Shown here in pieces: positions 25,921-34,034 of a DNA stretch of 64,000 nt; the first letter of the stretch is position 1, and the number at the start of each line of letters is the position of its first letter. The stretch comes from Pararhizobium arenae (GTDB lineage Bacteria > Pseudomonadota > Alphaproteobacteria > Rhizobiales > Rhizobiaceae), in NCBI RefSeq assembly GCF_001931685.1, contig NZ_MOOY01000009.1, forward strand, positions 110,071 to 174,070, given 5' to 3'. The notes under the pieces were generated by a model. It worked only from the letters and a program-made list of their open reading frames with translations, was not told the origin of the DNA and ran no database searches. Made by a program: the position numbers and the translations under genes.

Positions 25921-26622
25921 TCAACGTTCAAGTGCCGCCATATGAAACCGCAATTGCTCCGGCGGATAGCGATAATCTGCTCCGACGGGACAGCCGGCGC
26001 GGGCGAGACAGCCTGATTGCATACAGCCCGTCTCTCCCGACTCGGTTTTGAGATAACTGCGGCACGGTTGGTACTGAAACCCCTCGCCAGTAATTGCCGC
26101 GGCAGGACAATGTGTGAGGCAAGGTTTTTCCGCACAGCTTTCGCATGGATGTTGGGTCGTCTGATGCCTCGGCACCGCGAACGAGCACCCGAAGCCCAAA
26201 GCGCCGCGATAACCGTGCCAGAGACCGTATTGGTGATGAATGAGAATGCCGAGGGGCGATGACGTCAATCCTTCCGCCTGCATGGCCCAGCGCTGGAATG
26301 GCTGCCATGGCGGATCGGAGGGGAAATAGACCGTAGCGCCAAATTGCCGAGAGAGCGGCCGCAGCACCGCCTTCGACCAGTTGTCGAGCGGGTGCTCGCC
26401 GCCGAGATCGGATTGCGCGCTTCTCCAGGCCGAAAAGGGTCGCCAAAGGGAACCACCGACATTGCCGACGAGCACGACACTTTTTGCCTGCCGACCCTCC
26501 TCAAGATACGGGGCGTTTTCCTGCTCATCGACATTCACCACGCCGCGTAAAAAAAGACCGTGCGGCTGAAGAGCCGCACGGAGGTCGTCAAGCAAATGAT
26601 CGTTGTTGGCCGGGCCGGTCAT
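25921..26622 (-). CDS. 4Fe-4S ferredoxin-like protein downstream of the MttB-family gene
   Basis: The 233-residue protein ends in a ferredoxin domain (CESCAEKPCLTHCP, then further Cys in CMQSGCLARAGCPVG). Before this lies a conserved region with VVLVGNVGGSLWRPFSAW, FQRWAMQAEGL and PLGILIHHQYGLWHGYRG. This pattern recalls an alphaproteobacterial ferredoxin family often described only as a 4Fe-4S protein. It could donate electrons to reactivate the corrinoid, but no experiment known to me shows that. The gene lies 107 nt after mttB on the same strand. A complete terminator hairpin sits inside its first codons. Confidence 0.75.
   Translation of the reverse strand: MTGPANNDHLLDDLRAALQPHGLFLRGVVNVDEQENAPYLEEGRQAKSVVLVGNVGGSLWRPFSAWRSAQSDLGGEHPLDNWSKAVLRPLSRQFGATVYFPSDPPWQPFQRWAMQAEGLTSSPLGILIHHQYGLWHGYRGALGFGCSFAVPRHQTTQHPCESCAEKPCLTHCPAAAITGEGFQYQPCRSYLKTESGETGCMQSGCLARAGCPVGADYRYPPEQLRFHMAALER
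26549..26581 (-). terminator. Rho-independent terminator inside the start of the ferredoxin-like gene
   Basis: On the minus strand CCGTGCGGCT-CTTC-AGCCGCACGG forms a perfect 10-bp stem with a four-base loop, followed after TC by seven T. It lies at codons 14-25 of the ferredoxin-like gene and about 150-180 nt beyond the mttB stop. It would be expected to end or attenuate the mttB transcript. Confidence 0.8.
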
Positions 26623-26729
26623 TTCGGCTTCGGTCCCTGGGTCTGATAATGCGGTCGCCAGACTTCTTTCTGGATGAAATCAGCCACCTGCGCCGCGCCG
26701 CCTTGCTCCCTGGCGCGTTCGGGCTCTCT

Positions 26730-28301
26730 TCAAGTGAAAGCGTCGGGCATCGAATCCTTGCGCTTGGCGATGTAGTCGAGAAGCGCCTGATCGATCGCGG
26801 CATCAAGCGGCGGGGCCTCGTAATGGTCAAGCCAGCTGCGGGCGAGCGCATTGGCACGCTGCTCGATCCGCTTTTCGCCTTCCACTTCCCACTGCTCGAA
26901 GGAGTTGTTGTCGGCGAGTGCCGAGCGATAGAAAGCCGTCTGGAAGTTTGCCTGGGTATGGGCGCAACCGAGATAGTGGCTGCCGGGGCCAACTTCGCGG
27001 ATGGCATCCAGCGCCTGCGCGTTTTCGGAAAGATCGACGCCCTCGGCCATCTTCTGCATCATACCGAGCTGGTCCTGATCGATCATGAACTTCTCATAGG
27101 ACGACACCAGACCGCCTTCGAGCCAGCCCGCGGCGTGCAGCACGAAGTTGGTGCCGGCCAGCAGCGTCATGTTGAGCGTCGAGGCCGATTCGTGGGCGGC
27201 CTGCGCATCGGGAACCTTCGAGCCACAGAGCGAACCGCCGGTACGGAACGGCAGACCCAGACGGCGGGCGAGCTGGGCCGCACCATAGGACACCAGCGAC
27301 GGCTCCGGCGTGCCGAAGGTCGGCGCACCCGACTGCATCGAGATCGAGGCCGCGAAGGTGCCGAACAGCACGGGCGAGCCCTTGCGGATCAACTGCGTGA
27401 AGGAGGCGCCGGCCAGAACTTCCGCCAGAATCTGCGTCAACGTGCCGGTCACCGTCACCGGGCTCATGGCGCCGGACAGAATGAACGGCGACACCACGCT
27501 CGCCTGATTGTGACGCGCGTAGACCTTCAAGGCACCGAGCATGGTTTCGTCGAAGACCATCGGCGAGTTGGCGTTGATCAGGTTCAAGGTCACGCAGTTG
27601 TTTTCGACGAAGTCGTCGCCGAAGACGAGCTTGGCCATGGCGATCGTGTCTTCGGCGCGCTCAGGTGCTGTCACCGAGCCCATGAACGGCTTGTCGGAAT
27701 ATTTGATATGGCTGTAGACCATATCGAGATGGCGCTTGTTGACCGGAATATCGACCGGCTCGCAGACCGTGCCACCCGAAGAGTGCATCGACGGCGCCAT
27801 ATAGGCGAGCTTCACGAAATTGCGGAAATCCTCGATCGTCGCGTAACGGCGGTTGCCGTCGAGATCGCGCACGAAGGGAGGGCCGTAGACCGGCGCGAAC
27901 ACCGTCGCCTTGCCGCCGATGTGGACACTGCGCTCCGGATTGCGCGCATGCCAGGTAAACTCCTTCGGCGCAGTCTTGAGCAGATCGCGGCAAAGACCCT
28001 TGGGAAAATGCACGCGCTGGCCGCGAACATCGGCGCCGGCTTCTCTCCAGAGTTCGAGAGCCTCGGCATCGTCGCGGAACTCGATGCCGATCTCTTCCAG
28101 AATGAGGTCGGCATTGCGCTCGATCAGCGCCAGGCCTTCCTCGTCCAGAACCTCGTATTCGCGAATCTTGCGGGTGATATAGGGAAGCGAAGGAGCGGGA
28201 CCGCCACCGGTGCGCGACGCACGTCTTGCCGCAGCGCCTCGCCCCTCACCACGCGCGCGGCGACCGCCGGTATCCGCTGTCTGTTCTGTCACGTCGCTCA
28301 T
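26730..28301 (-). CDS. Non-pyrrolysine MttB-family methyltransferase (quaternary amine:corrinoid, MtgB-like)
   Basis: The 523-residue protein belongs to the trimethylamine methyltransferase superfamily but has no in-frame amber codon, so it uses no pyrrolysine. Characterised relatives such as MtgB demethylate glycine betaine onto a corrinoid protein; others use proline betaine or carnitine. Family segments include APVYGPPFVRDLDGNRRYAT, MHSSGGTVCEPVDIPVNKRH, VSPFILSGAMSPVTVTGTL and MQSGAPTFGTPEPSLVSYG. A basic, disordered N-terminus (about 1-40) precedes the barrel. It is divergent from its likely partner corrinoid protein. The substrate is inferred as a methylated quaternary amine from the nearby transporter and bmt. 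Confidence 0.9.
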   Translation of the reverse strand: MSDVTEQTADTGGRRARGEGRGAAARRASRTGGGPAPSLPYITRKIREYEVLDEEGLALIERNADLILEEIGIEFRDDAEALELWREAGADVRGQRVHFPKGLCRDLLKTAPKEFTWHARNPERSVHIGGKATVFAPVYGPPFVRDLDGNRRYATIEDFRNFVKLAYMAPSMHSSGGTVCEPVDIPVNKRHLDMVYSHIKYSDKPFMGSVTAPERAEDTIAMAKLVFGDDFVENNCVTLNLINANSPMVFDETMLGALKVYARHNQASVVSPFILSGAMSPVTVTGTLTQILAEVLAGASFTQLIRKGSPVLFGTFAASISMQSGAPTFGTPEPSLVSYGAAQLARRLGLPFRTGGSLCGSKVPDAQAAHESASTLNMTLLAGTNFVLHAAGWLEGGLVSSYEKFMIDQDQLGMMQKMAEGVDLSENAQALDAIREVGPGSHYLGCAHTQANFQTAFYRSALADNNSFEQWEVEGEKRIEQRANALARSWLDHYEAPPLDAAIDQALLDYIAKRKDSMPDAFT

Positions 28302-28640
28302 GTCTTCTGTCCTCTCCCACGCAGCATCCTGCGCTTGAATGATGGTCTTATGCTACCAAGGCATGCCTGCCGGACGGGTCTTAATGCGTCGCCGGATGGC
28401 GCAAGCCCGACAGGCCCGAAATGCAGATTGCGACACGTCGTCTTACCGCGTCGTTTTCAAGCGCGCCTGATAAAATATTGTTTTCCCATGCACAACGCCC
28501 ACGGCAATTCCAGCGCCGGGAAAGCTTCGTCGTTTTTCATCGCATGCGACGTCGCAATCGAAAAGAGCTTTTGCGGCGGCGAAAGCTAAGTATAGTGCCA
28601 GTGTCGGGTGATATCCCGCCGGGAACCGAGGAAACCTATC
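28302..28640. other. Divergent promoter region between mttB-like and corrinoid-protein genes
   Basis: The 339-bp stretch holds no gene. It must carry promoters for both methyltransferase-system genes. On the plus strand a TATAGT at 28591-28596 with a weak -35 (CTTTTG at 28568-28573, 17-bp spacer) could drive the corrinoid-protein gene. I see no clear long palindrome that would name a regulator. Confidence 0.5.
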
Positions 28641-29339
28641 ATGGCAGATGACGATATCATTCTCGAGGAGCTTTCCGATGAAGAGCTCGTGCAGCAGATG
28701 CACGACGACCTCTACGACGGATTGAAGGAGGAGATCGAGGAAGGCACGAATATCCTGCTCAGCCGCGGCTGGGCGCCCTACGACGTGCTGACCCAGGCAC
28801 TCGTCGAGGGCATGCGTATCGTCGGCATCGACTTCCGCGACGGCATCCTGTTCGTGCCGGAAGTTCTGCTGTCCGCCAACGCCATGAAGGCCGGCATGAA
28901 CATCCTGCGCCCGCTGCTTGCCGCCACCGGCGCGCCGAAGCAGGGCAAGATGGTGATCGGCACGGTCAAGGGCGACATTCACGACATCGGCAAGAACCTC
29001 GTCGGCATGATGATGGAAGGCGCCGGCTTCGACGTGATCGACCTCGGGATCAACAATCCGGTCGAAAACTATCTGGAAGCTATGGAGCGCGAGAAGCCGG
29101 ATATCGTCGGCATGTCGGCGCTGCTCACCACCACCATGCCCTACATGAAGGTCGTGATCGACACGATGAAGGAAAAGGGCCTGCGCGACGACTACGTCGT
29201 TCTCGTCGGCGGCGCACCGCTGAACGAGGAATTCGGCAAGGCCGTGGGCGCCGATGCCTACTGCCGCGACGCCGCGGTTGCGGTGGAAACGGCCAAGGAC
29301 TTCATGAAGCGCAAGCACAATCAGCTTTCGGGCGCCTGA
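28641..29339 (+). CDS. Corrinoid protein (MttC/MtgC/MtbC-like B12-binding methyl carrier)
   Basis: The 232-residue protein carries a methyl group on a cobalt corrinoid between two methyltransferases. It has a helical cap domain (about 1-95) and a Rossmann B12-binding domain. The latter has the base-off/His-on signature GDIHDIGKNL (Asp112, His114 as the cobalt ligand, Gly117), VGMSALLTTTMPYMK and VLVGGAPLNEEFG. GAGGAAA lies before the ATG at 28641. It is divergent from the MttB-like gene and followed by a very strong bidirectional terminator. Partners elsewhere in the window are the methyltetrahydrofolate methyltransferase and the RACE activator. Confidence 0.93.
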   Translation: MADDDIILEELSDEELVQQMHDDLYDGLKEEIEEGTNILLSRGWAPYDVLTQALVEGMRIVGIDFRDGILFVPEVLLSANAMKAGMNILRPLLAATGAPKQGKMVIGTVKGDIHDIGKNLVGMMMEGAGFDVIDLGINNPVENYLEAMEREKPDIVGMSALLTTTMPYMKVVIDTMKEKGLRDDYVVLVGGAPLNEEFGKAVGADAYCRDAAVAVETAKDFMKRKHNQLSGA

Positions 29340-29361
29340 TCGCCCGCACGCATTGTTACGC

Positions 29362-29403
29362 AAGAAAGCCGGCCACACCATGAACGGCGTGGCCGGCTTT
29401 CTT
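29362..29403. terminator. Bidirectional terminator between corrinoid-protein gene and entericidin-like gene
   Basis: AAGAAAGCCGGCCAC pairs with GTGGCCGGCTTTCTT over 15 bp around a 12-nt loop. The arms end in A and T runs on the two sides, so it can terminate the plus-strand corrinoid gene and the minus-strand lipoprotein gene. Confidence 0.85.
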
Positions 29404-29445
29404 ATATTCGCCCGTGACGGGAATGGGCGAACTAGCGGTCAATCA

Positions 29446-29604
29446 TCAGTTGGCTGCGCGTTCTACGCTGCGGCCGGCATCCTGGGTGGCATCGACGGCA
29501 TTTGCCGTATCCTGTCCCACGCCACGGATCGTGTTGCCGCAGGCGCTGAGCGTGGTGATCGAGAAGAGCACGATACCGATGGTGGCGATGGTCTTTGCAG
29601 TCAT
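29446..29604 (-). CDS. Entericidin-family small lipoprotein
   Basis: The 52-residue protein has a signal peptide ending in the lipobox LSAC (residues 19-22), then GNTIRGVGQDTANAVDAT, the typical entericidin A/B core. It would be lipidated on Cys22 and anchored in the envelope. AGGAACC lies before the ATG at 29604. It is back to back with the DUF1638 gene. Small entericidins are stress-linked envelope lipoproteins whose function in rhizobia is uncertain. Confidence 0.85.
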   Translation of the reverse strand: MTAKTIATIGIVLFSITTLSACGNTIRGVGQDTANAVDATQDAGRSVERAAN

Positions 29605-29643
29605 GGTAGGGTTCCTTACACTGAGACAGGACATTGGAGAGAC

Positions 29644-30258
29644 ATGATGATGTCGCTCGCAGAACGCACGAAACGCGAAAAAGTTCACATCATCGGTTGT
29701 GGCGCGATCGCGCGCGAAATTCTGGCCGTCTGCGAGGCGAACGGGCTCGATCACATCGACCTCGTCTGTCTGCCCGCCATCTGGCACAACACGCCCGACA
29801 AGATCACCCCCGGGGTCAAGGACGCGATCGAAAAGGCCCGCGCAAAGGGTTTCGAGCGCATCTTCGTCGCCTATGCCGATTGCGGAACAGGCGGCATTCT
29901 GGACCGGCTGTGCGAAGAAGAAGGCGTCGAGCGCATCGCCGGACCGCACTGTTATTCCTTTTTCGCCGGCAATGACGATTTTGCCCGCCGCTGGGAGGAC
30001 GATTTCACGTCCTTCTTTCTGACCGACTTCCTCGTCCGGCAATTCGAAGCTTTCGTCATCGAGCCGCTCGGCCTCGATCGGCACCCGGAACTGCGCGACA
30101 TGTATTTCGGGCATTACAAAAAGCTCGTCTATCTCTCTCAGCGGGAAGACGAAGACCTGCAAGAACGGGCGGAAAAAGCGGCGGAGCGGCTTGGGCTTGC
30201 CTATGAGTACCGCTTCACAGGTTATGGCGACCTGGCATCCGCACTGAAAAGCGCCTGA
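29644..30258 (+). CDS. DUF1638 domain protein in the corrinoid methyltransferase cluster
   Basis: The ~204-residue soluble protein begins KVHIIGCGAIAREILAV and has VCLPAIWHNTPDKI, FVAYADCGTGGILDRL and AGPHCYSFFAGNDDF. Conserved Cys and His of this kind suggest metal binding. This is the DUF1638 pattern, which also occurs near corrinoid methyltransferases in methanogens and other bacteria. Three ATG codons in a row occur at 29644, 29647 and 29650; GGAG lies 5 nt before the first. Role unknown; an assistant in corrinoid methyl transfer is an inference from neighbours. Confidence 0.82.
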   Translation: MMMSLAERTKREKVHIIGCGAIAREILAVCEANGLDHIDLVCLPAIWHNTPDKITPGVKDAIEKARAKGFERIFVAYADCGTGGILDRLCEEEGVERIAGPHCYSFFAGNDDFARRWEDDFTSFFLTDFLVRQFEAFVIEPLGLDRHPELRDMYFGHYKKLVYLSQREDEDLQERAEKAAERLGLAYEYRFTGYGDLASALKSA

Positions 30259-30374
30259 ATCGGCAACGCTTCGTTAGGCTTAAGGTGAGTTTGGCCACCT
30301 GCCCGCCTCCCCCTTAATTCCATCGTAATCGCCGCCCCGCAGACTTGGCCCATAAACAAAAAAGGGCCACGGGG

Positions 30375-31028
30375 ATGACAGACATTTTTCTCGGTGCGCA
30401 AGCCCGCGCACAGCAGACCAAGGCAGCGCAGGCCGCGGATCATGCGCAACTTTCCGACATCCTGCACGATCTTGCCGCCCGCTCCGGGCCAAGCATTACG
30501 CTGCGTGATCTGTCGATCGCCATGCAGGACCGTTCCTTCGGCGCGTTCCTCGTCGTTTTCGCGCTTCCAAACCTTATCCCCCTGCCCCCCGGCGCAACCT
30601 TCATTCTCGGCCTGCCCTTGATCTTCATCGCCTGGCAGATGGTCACCTCGCGCGACAACCGCATCCACCTGCCGAAGCGCATGGGCGACTATGCCTTCGA
30701 TCGAGATTCCTTCCGCACGCTCGTATCCCGCATCACGCCCTGGCTCAGACGGGCGGAAACACTGGTAAAACCGCGCCTCTGGTTTGTCAGCAGCCGCCTG
30801 TCCGAACGGTTGATCGGCGTGCTCGCACTCATCCTCGCGATTATCATTTTCCTGCCGATCCCGTTCGGCAACTGGCTCCCGGCCTTCGCACTCGCCGTCA
30901 TGGGCTTCGCCCTCACCGAGCGTGACGGCTTGGGCCTGGCAGCCAGCCTGGTGATCGGCGCCGCCTCCCTCGTGCTGGTCGGCACGCTCGTTTTTGCCGC
31001 CGGCGCATTGCTGACCCTGATCTTCTGA
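30375..31028 (+). CDS. ExoD-family membrane protein
   Basis: The 217-residue protein has an N-terminal helical part and about four membrane segments. The ExoD features are SITLRDLSIAMQDRSFGAFL and ALPNLIPLPPGATFILGLPL, then a second FLPIPFGNWLPAFALAVMGF block. ExoD was first found through exopolysaccharide and alkali-tolerance phenotypes in Sinorhizobium; its biochemistry is not established. I chose the ATG at 30375 over an upstream TTG. A formyltransferase-like gene follows by 10 nt and may be co-transcribed. Confidence 0.88.
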   Translation: MTDIFLGAQARAQQTKAAQAADHAQLSDILHDLAARSGPSITLRDLSIAMQDRSFGAFLVVFALPNLIPLPPGATFILGLPLIFIAWQMVTSRDNRIHLPKRMGDYAFDRDSFRTLVSRITPWLRRAETLVKPRLWFVSSRLSERLIGVLALILAIIIFLPIPFGNWLPAFALAVMGFALTERDGLGLAASLVIGAASLVLVGTLVFAAGALLTLIF

Positions 31029-31038
31029 GAGACCGGAT

Positions 31039-31803
31039 ATGGAAAAGCCAATCCTCGTCGTCACCGCCGGTGGGCGCAATCCGCAGATCCTGATCAATGC
31101 GCTGGCCGAGCGCTTTTCCGATGTGTCGGTGCTGGAAGAACAGCCCGAATCGAAAAAGCTTTTCCTCAAACGACGGGCGAAGAAGCTGGGCTACATCACC
31201 GCTGCCGGCCAGTTTGCGACCATGGCCGCCTCGAAATTCGGTAAGCGTTTCACCGAAAAGCGTGCCGAAGAGATCGTTCGCCAATACGGCGTCAACGACG
31301 CGCCAAACGACACCATTCCGGTAACGCGGATCGACAGTATCAATTCGCCGGAGGCACTGTCGCATATTGCGAGGCTGCGTCCGGCCGCGATCTTCCTTGT
31401 CAGTTGCCGCATGCTGACCCCGGCCACGCTGGCCGCCATCACCTGCCCCGTCATCAACTTCCACGCCGGCATCAATCCGCAATATCGCGGCCTGATGGGC
31501 GGCTACTGGGCTCGGGTTAGGAACGATCTCGATAACTTCGGCTCGACCGTGCATCTGGTCGACGCCGGCGTCGATACCGGCGGCATTCTCTACCAGCAGC
31601 GCATCACGCCGGCCAGAAACGACAGCATGCACACCTATCCGCTGCTGCAGACCGCCGCCGCAACGGGCATCGCCATCCGCGCGGTGGAAGACGCGCTCAC
31701 CGGCAGGCTCATGCCGCAAACAAGCGATGCGCCCTCGCAGCAATGGTATCACCCGCCGATCTGGACCTGGGCCTGGAACGGCCTGACCCGCGGCATCTGG
31801 TAA
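31039..31803 (+). CDS. Formyltransferase-family protein (folate-type)
   Basis: The 254-residue protein has the formyltransferase core: PVINFHAGINPQYRGLMGGYW (catalytic Asn and His region) and STVHLVDAGVDTGGILYQQ with the conserved Asp. It lacks a DNA- or tRNA-binding extension. It may be a sugar-nucleotide or hydroxyl/amino formyltransferase using 10-formyl-tetrahydrofolate, rather than PurN or Fmt. Position between ExoD and the one-carbon genes leaves both surface-sugar and folate roles open. Confidence 0.75.
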   Translation: MEKPILVVTAGGRNPQILINALAERFSDVSVLEEQPESKKLFLKRRAKKLGYITAAGQFATMAASKFGKRFTEKRAEEIVRQYGVNDAPNDTIPVTRIDSINSPEALSHIARLRPAAIFLVSCRMLTPATLAAITCPVINFHAGINPQYRGLMGGYWARVRNDLDNFGSTVHLVDAGVDTGGILYQQRITPARNDSMHTYPLLQTAAATGIAIRAVEDALTGRLMPQTSDAPSQQWYHPPIWTWAWNGLTRGIW

Positions 31804-31914
31804 CAATCCTCAGCGATTTTTGAGAGGTCGCTTTTGGACACGTCCCGCGTCGTGCCAAGATGCGCCCGCTTGCGCCGAGTTGCGCATTGTCGGACCAGAG
31901 GAGAACAGACGCGC

Positions 31915-32217
31915 ATGGCAGACCGCATTATCGTTTACTGGCGCGATATTCCCGCGCAGGTCATCATCAAGCAGGGCCGCAAAAACGCCAAGCGCGAGCT
32001 TTCGCTGCGCTTCACGGAAGCCATCGACATGGCCGCGATGCGCACGGGTGCTGCCGAAACCGACGATTACCTCGCGGAATGGCGCAAGGCCGATCCGGTT
32101 CCCGTCTCCGACGACCTCGAAGCCGAAGCCGACGAGGCCGCAGCCGAAATCGAGGCGGCCTATGACAAGGAGCGTCTGGTCGCGCTGGTCAAGGCCGGGG
32201 GCCGGGACAATGTCTGA
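31915..32217 (+). CDS. 'Virulence factor' (PF13769-like) small acidic protein coupled to the MetV-like gene
   Basis: The 100-residue protein begins MADRIIVYWRDIPAQVIIK, contains KRELSLRFTEAIDMAAMR and ends in an acidic stretch. This is the small family annotated as virulence factor in alphaproteobacterial genomes; the name carries no known function. AGAGGAGAAC lies before the ATG. Its stop overlaps the MetV-like start by 8 nt, and MetF follows by overlap. A role in the folate one-carbon branch is therefore more likely than one in virulence. Confidence 0.78.
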   Translation: MADRIIVYWRDIPAQVIIKQGRKNAKRELSLRFTEAIDMAAMRTGAAETDDYLAEWRKADPVPVSDDLEAEADEAAAEIEAAYDKERLVALVKAGGRDNV

Positions 32218-32800
32218 CCTCAAACCAGCAGACAAACCCGTGAAAGGCAATGCCGCACCGGCGAAGAAAGCCACGACCGGCGCCTATACGCCCTCCGGTG
32301 TTTCGCCGAACCGTCGCGCTCGCCGCAGCTATACGATCCGTCTCTGGTCCGTCCGCCATTCACGCTTCCTCGAATGGTTCTACCACCGCTTCGCCGATCT
32401 CTTCCTGCTGCTGCATCCGCTGTGGAAGGCGCTGGGCTACAACCGCGTCGAAGCCCCGATCACCTTCGTCGAGCGTAACGTCAAGGGCCTGCTGTTCGAC
32501 TGTCGCATGTGCGGTCAGTGCGTGCTGTCGTCCACGGGCATGTCCTGTCCCATGAACTGCCCCAAGCAGTTGCGCAACGGGCCTTGCGGCGGCGTACGGG
32601 CCAACGGCAATTGCGAAGTCGAGCCGGATATGCCCTGCGTCTGGGTCAAGGCCTGGGAGGGTTCCAGGAACATGGTGAAGGGCGATGCGATCATGAACGT
32701 GCAGAAGCCGGTCAACCAGTCGCTGCGCGAAACCTCCTCCTGGCTGCGCGTCACCGCGCAGGCTGCAGAGGCAAAAGAAGCCGCCGCAAAGGACGCATGA
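32210..32800 (+). CDS. MetV-like methylenetetrahydrofolate reductase C-terminal (Cys-rich) protein
   Basis: The 196-residue protein matches the MTHFR_C/MetV family, an Fe-S and zinc protein that partners MetF in acetogens and related bacteria. It has eight clustered cysteines: Cys98, 101 and 104 in CRMCGQC, then 113, 117, 126, 135 and 143 (CPMNC, GPCGG, NC, PCVW). A basic, proline-rich N-terminus precedes them. The ATG overlaps the small acidic gene and the TGA overlaps metF. The trio looks like a MetF complex able to pass electrons from methyl-tetrahydrofolate oxidation. Confidence 0.88.
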   Translation: MSDLKPADKPVKGNAAPAKKATTGAYTPSGVSPNRRARRSYTIRLWSVRHSRFLEWFYHRFADLFLLLHPLWKALGYNRVEAPITFVERNVKGLLFDCRMCGQCVLSSTGMSCPMNCPKQLRNGPCGGVRANGNCEVEPDMPCVWVKAWEGSRNMVKGDAIMNVQKPVNQSLRETSSWLRVTAQAAEAKEAAAKDA

Positions 32801-33894
32801 TGGCCCATATCGACGAAAACCCGCTCGGCCGCCATCTTCCGCTTGATCCCCTGCCCGGTCATTCCTCGCGCGGCCGTCTGGAGCGCGTCCTGCGTCGCGG
32901 CGAATTCGCGGTCACTGCCGAACTCAACCCGCCGGACAGCGCCAATCCCGACGACGTTTACGAGCGCGCCGCGATCTTCGATGGCTGGGTGGACGGCATC
33001 AACGCCGTCGATGCCTCCGGCGCCAATTGCCATATGTCGTCCGTCGGTATCTGCGCCCTGCTGACACGCATGGGCTATGCCCCGATCATGCAGATCGCCT
33101 GCCGCGACAAGAACCGCATCGCCATTCAGGGTGACGTTCTGGGTGCCGCCGCCATGGGCGTGACCAACATCATGTGCCTGACCGGCGACGGCGTGCAGGC
33201 CGGCGACCAGCCGGGCGCAAAGCCGGTCTTCGACCTCGACTGCATGTCGCTGCTCGAAACCGTACGCACGATGCGCGACAATTCGAAATTCCTGTCCGGC
33301 CGCAAGCTGACCACGCCGCCGCAGGTCTTTCTTGGCGCCGCGATCAATCCCTTTGCGCCACCCTATGATTTCCGGCCGCTCCGGCTCGCCAAGAAGATCG
33401 AGGCCGGCGCCCAATTCGTCCAGAGCCAGTATTGCTTCGATGTGCCCATGTTCAAGCGCTACATGGACCGCGTGCGCGATCTCGGCCTCGACGAGAAATG
33501 CTACATCCTTGTCGGCGTCGGGCCGATGGCGTCGGCCAAGACCGCCAACTGGATCAGGAACAACGTGCCAGGCATCCACATTCCCGATGCGGTGATCAAG
33601 CGGCTGGAAGGCGCACAGGATCAGAAGAAGGAAGGCAAGCAGCTCTGCATCGACATCATCAACGAGGTGAAGGAGATCAAGGGCGTCTCGGGCATCCATG
33701 TCATGGCCTACCGGCAGGAAGAATATGTCGCGGAAATCGTCCACGATTCGGGCGTGCTGAAGGGCCGCACGCCCTGGAAGCGCGAGCGCAATCCGGGTGA
33801 CGATACGGTGCAGCAGCGCATAGAGGATCTGAAGGACGGCAAGACGGAAAATCAGGAACAGATGGCAGAGACTGCAGCACATCATCCGCACTGA
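32797..33894 (+). CDS. metF: Methylenetetrahydrofolate reductase (MetF), second-type with MetV partner
   Basis: The 365-residue TIM-barrel flavoenzyme interconverts methyl- and methylene-tetrahydrofolate. Visible features are EFAVTAELNPPDSANPDDV at the start, MGVTNIMCLTGDGVQAGDQP, AKKIEAGAQFVQSQYCFDVP and YILVGVGPMASAKTANWI. In this cluster the direction is probably oxidative, taking methyl groups from demethylation into the one-carbon pool. ATGATG offers starts at 32797 and 32800; the first overlaps the MetV-like stop. The last ~45 residues are charged and less conserved. Confidence 0.9.
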   Translation: MMAHIDENPLGRHLPLDPLPGHSSRGRLERVLRRGEFAVTAELNPPDSANPDDVYERAAIFDGWVDGINAVDASGANCHMSSVGICALLTRMGYAPIMQIACRDKNRIAIQGDVLGAAAMGVTNIMCLTGDGVQAGDQPGAKPVFDLDCMSLLETVRTMRDNSKFLSGRKLTTPPQVFLGAAINPFAPPYDFRPLRLAKKIEAGAQFVQSQYCFDVPMFKRYMDRVRDLGLDEKCYILVGVGPMASAKTANWIRNNVPGIHIPDAVIKRLEGAQDQKKEGKQLCIDIINEVKEIKGVSGIHVMAYRQEEYVAEIVHDSGVLKGRTPWKRERNPGDDTVQQRIEDLKDGKTENQEQMAETAAHHPH

Positions 33895-33978
33895 ACCCGA
33901 CTTGCCCCCCGGAAACGCCGGAAAACGGGGTTTTCCACCACAAACGAAACAATCGGGCACGGCGAAGGGCCTGGCCTT

Positions 33979-34007
33979 TTGACAATCCACCCGGGCGCAC
34001 TACTAAG
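33979..34007 (+). promoter_or_regulatory. Probable sigma-70 promoter before the methyltetrahydrofolate methyltransferase gene
   Basis: TTGACA at 33979-33984 is a perfect -35. After a 16-bp spacer comes TACTAA, a weak -10. A GC-rich hairpin with a TTTT run (about 33907-33936) lies just upstream and may end the metF transcript. Confidence 0.45.
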
Positions 34008-34034
34008 AAAGCGCTCGCCCACAGAGGATCAGAC

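Noticed and set aside
26730-28301. Possible pyrrolysine-containing trimethylamine methyltransferase
   Set aside because: The frame has no in-frame amber codon, the length is complete, and no pyl genes are seen. It belongs to the non-pyrrolysine branch.
26484-28589. A ~700-residue open frame on the plus strand opposite the MttB-family gene
   Set aside because: It is antisense to a well-supported methyltransferase and has arginine- and histidine-rich shadow composition.
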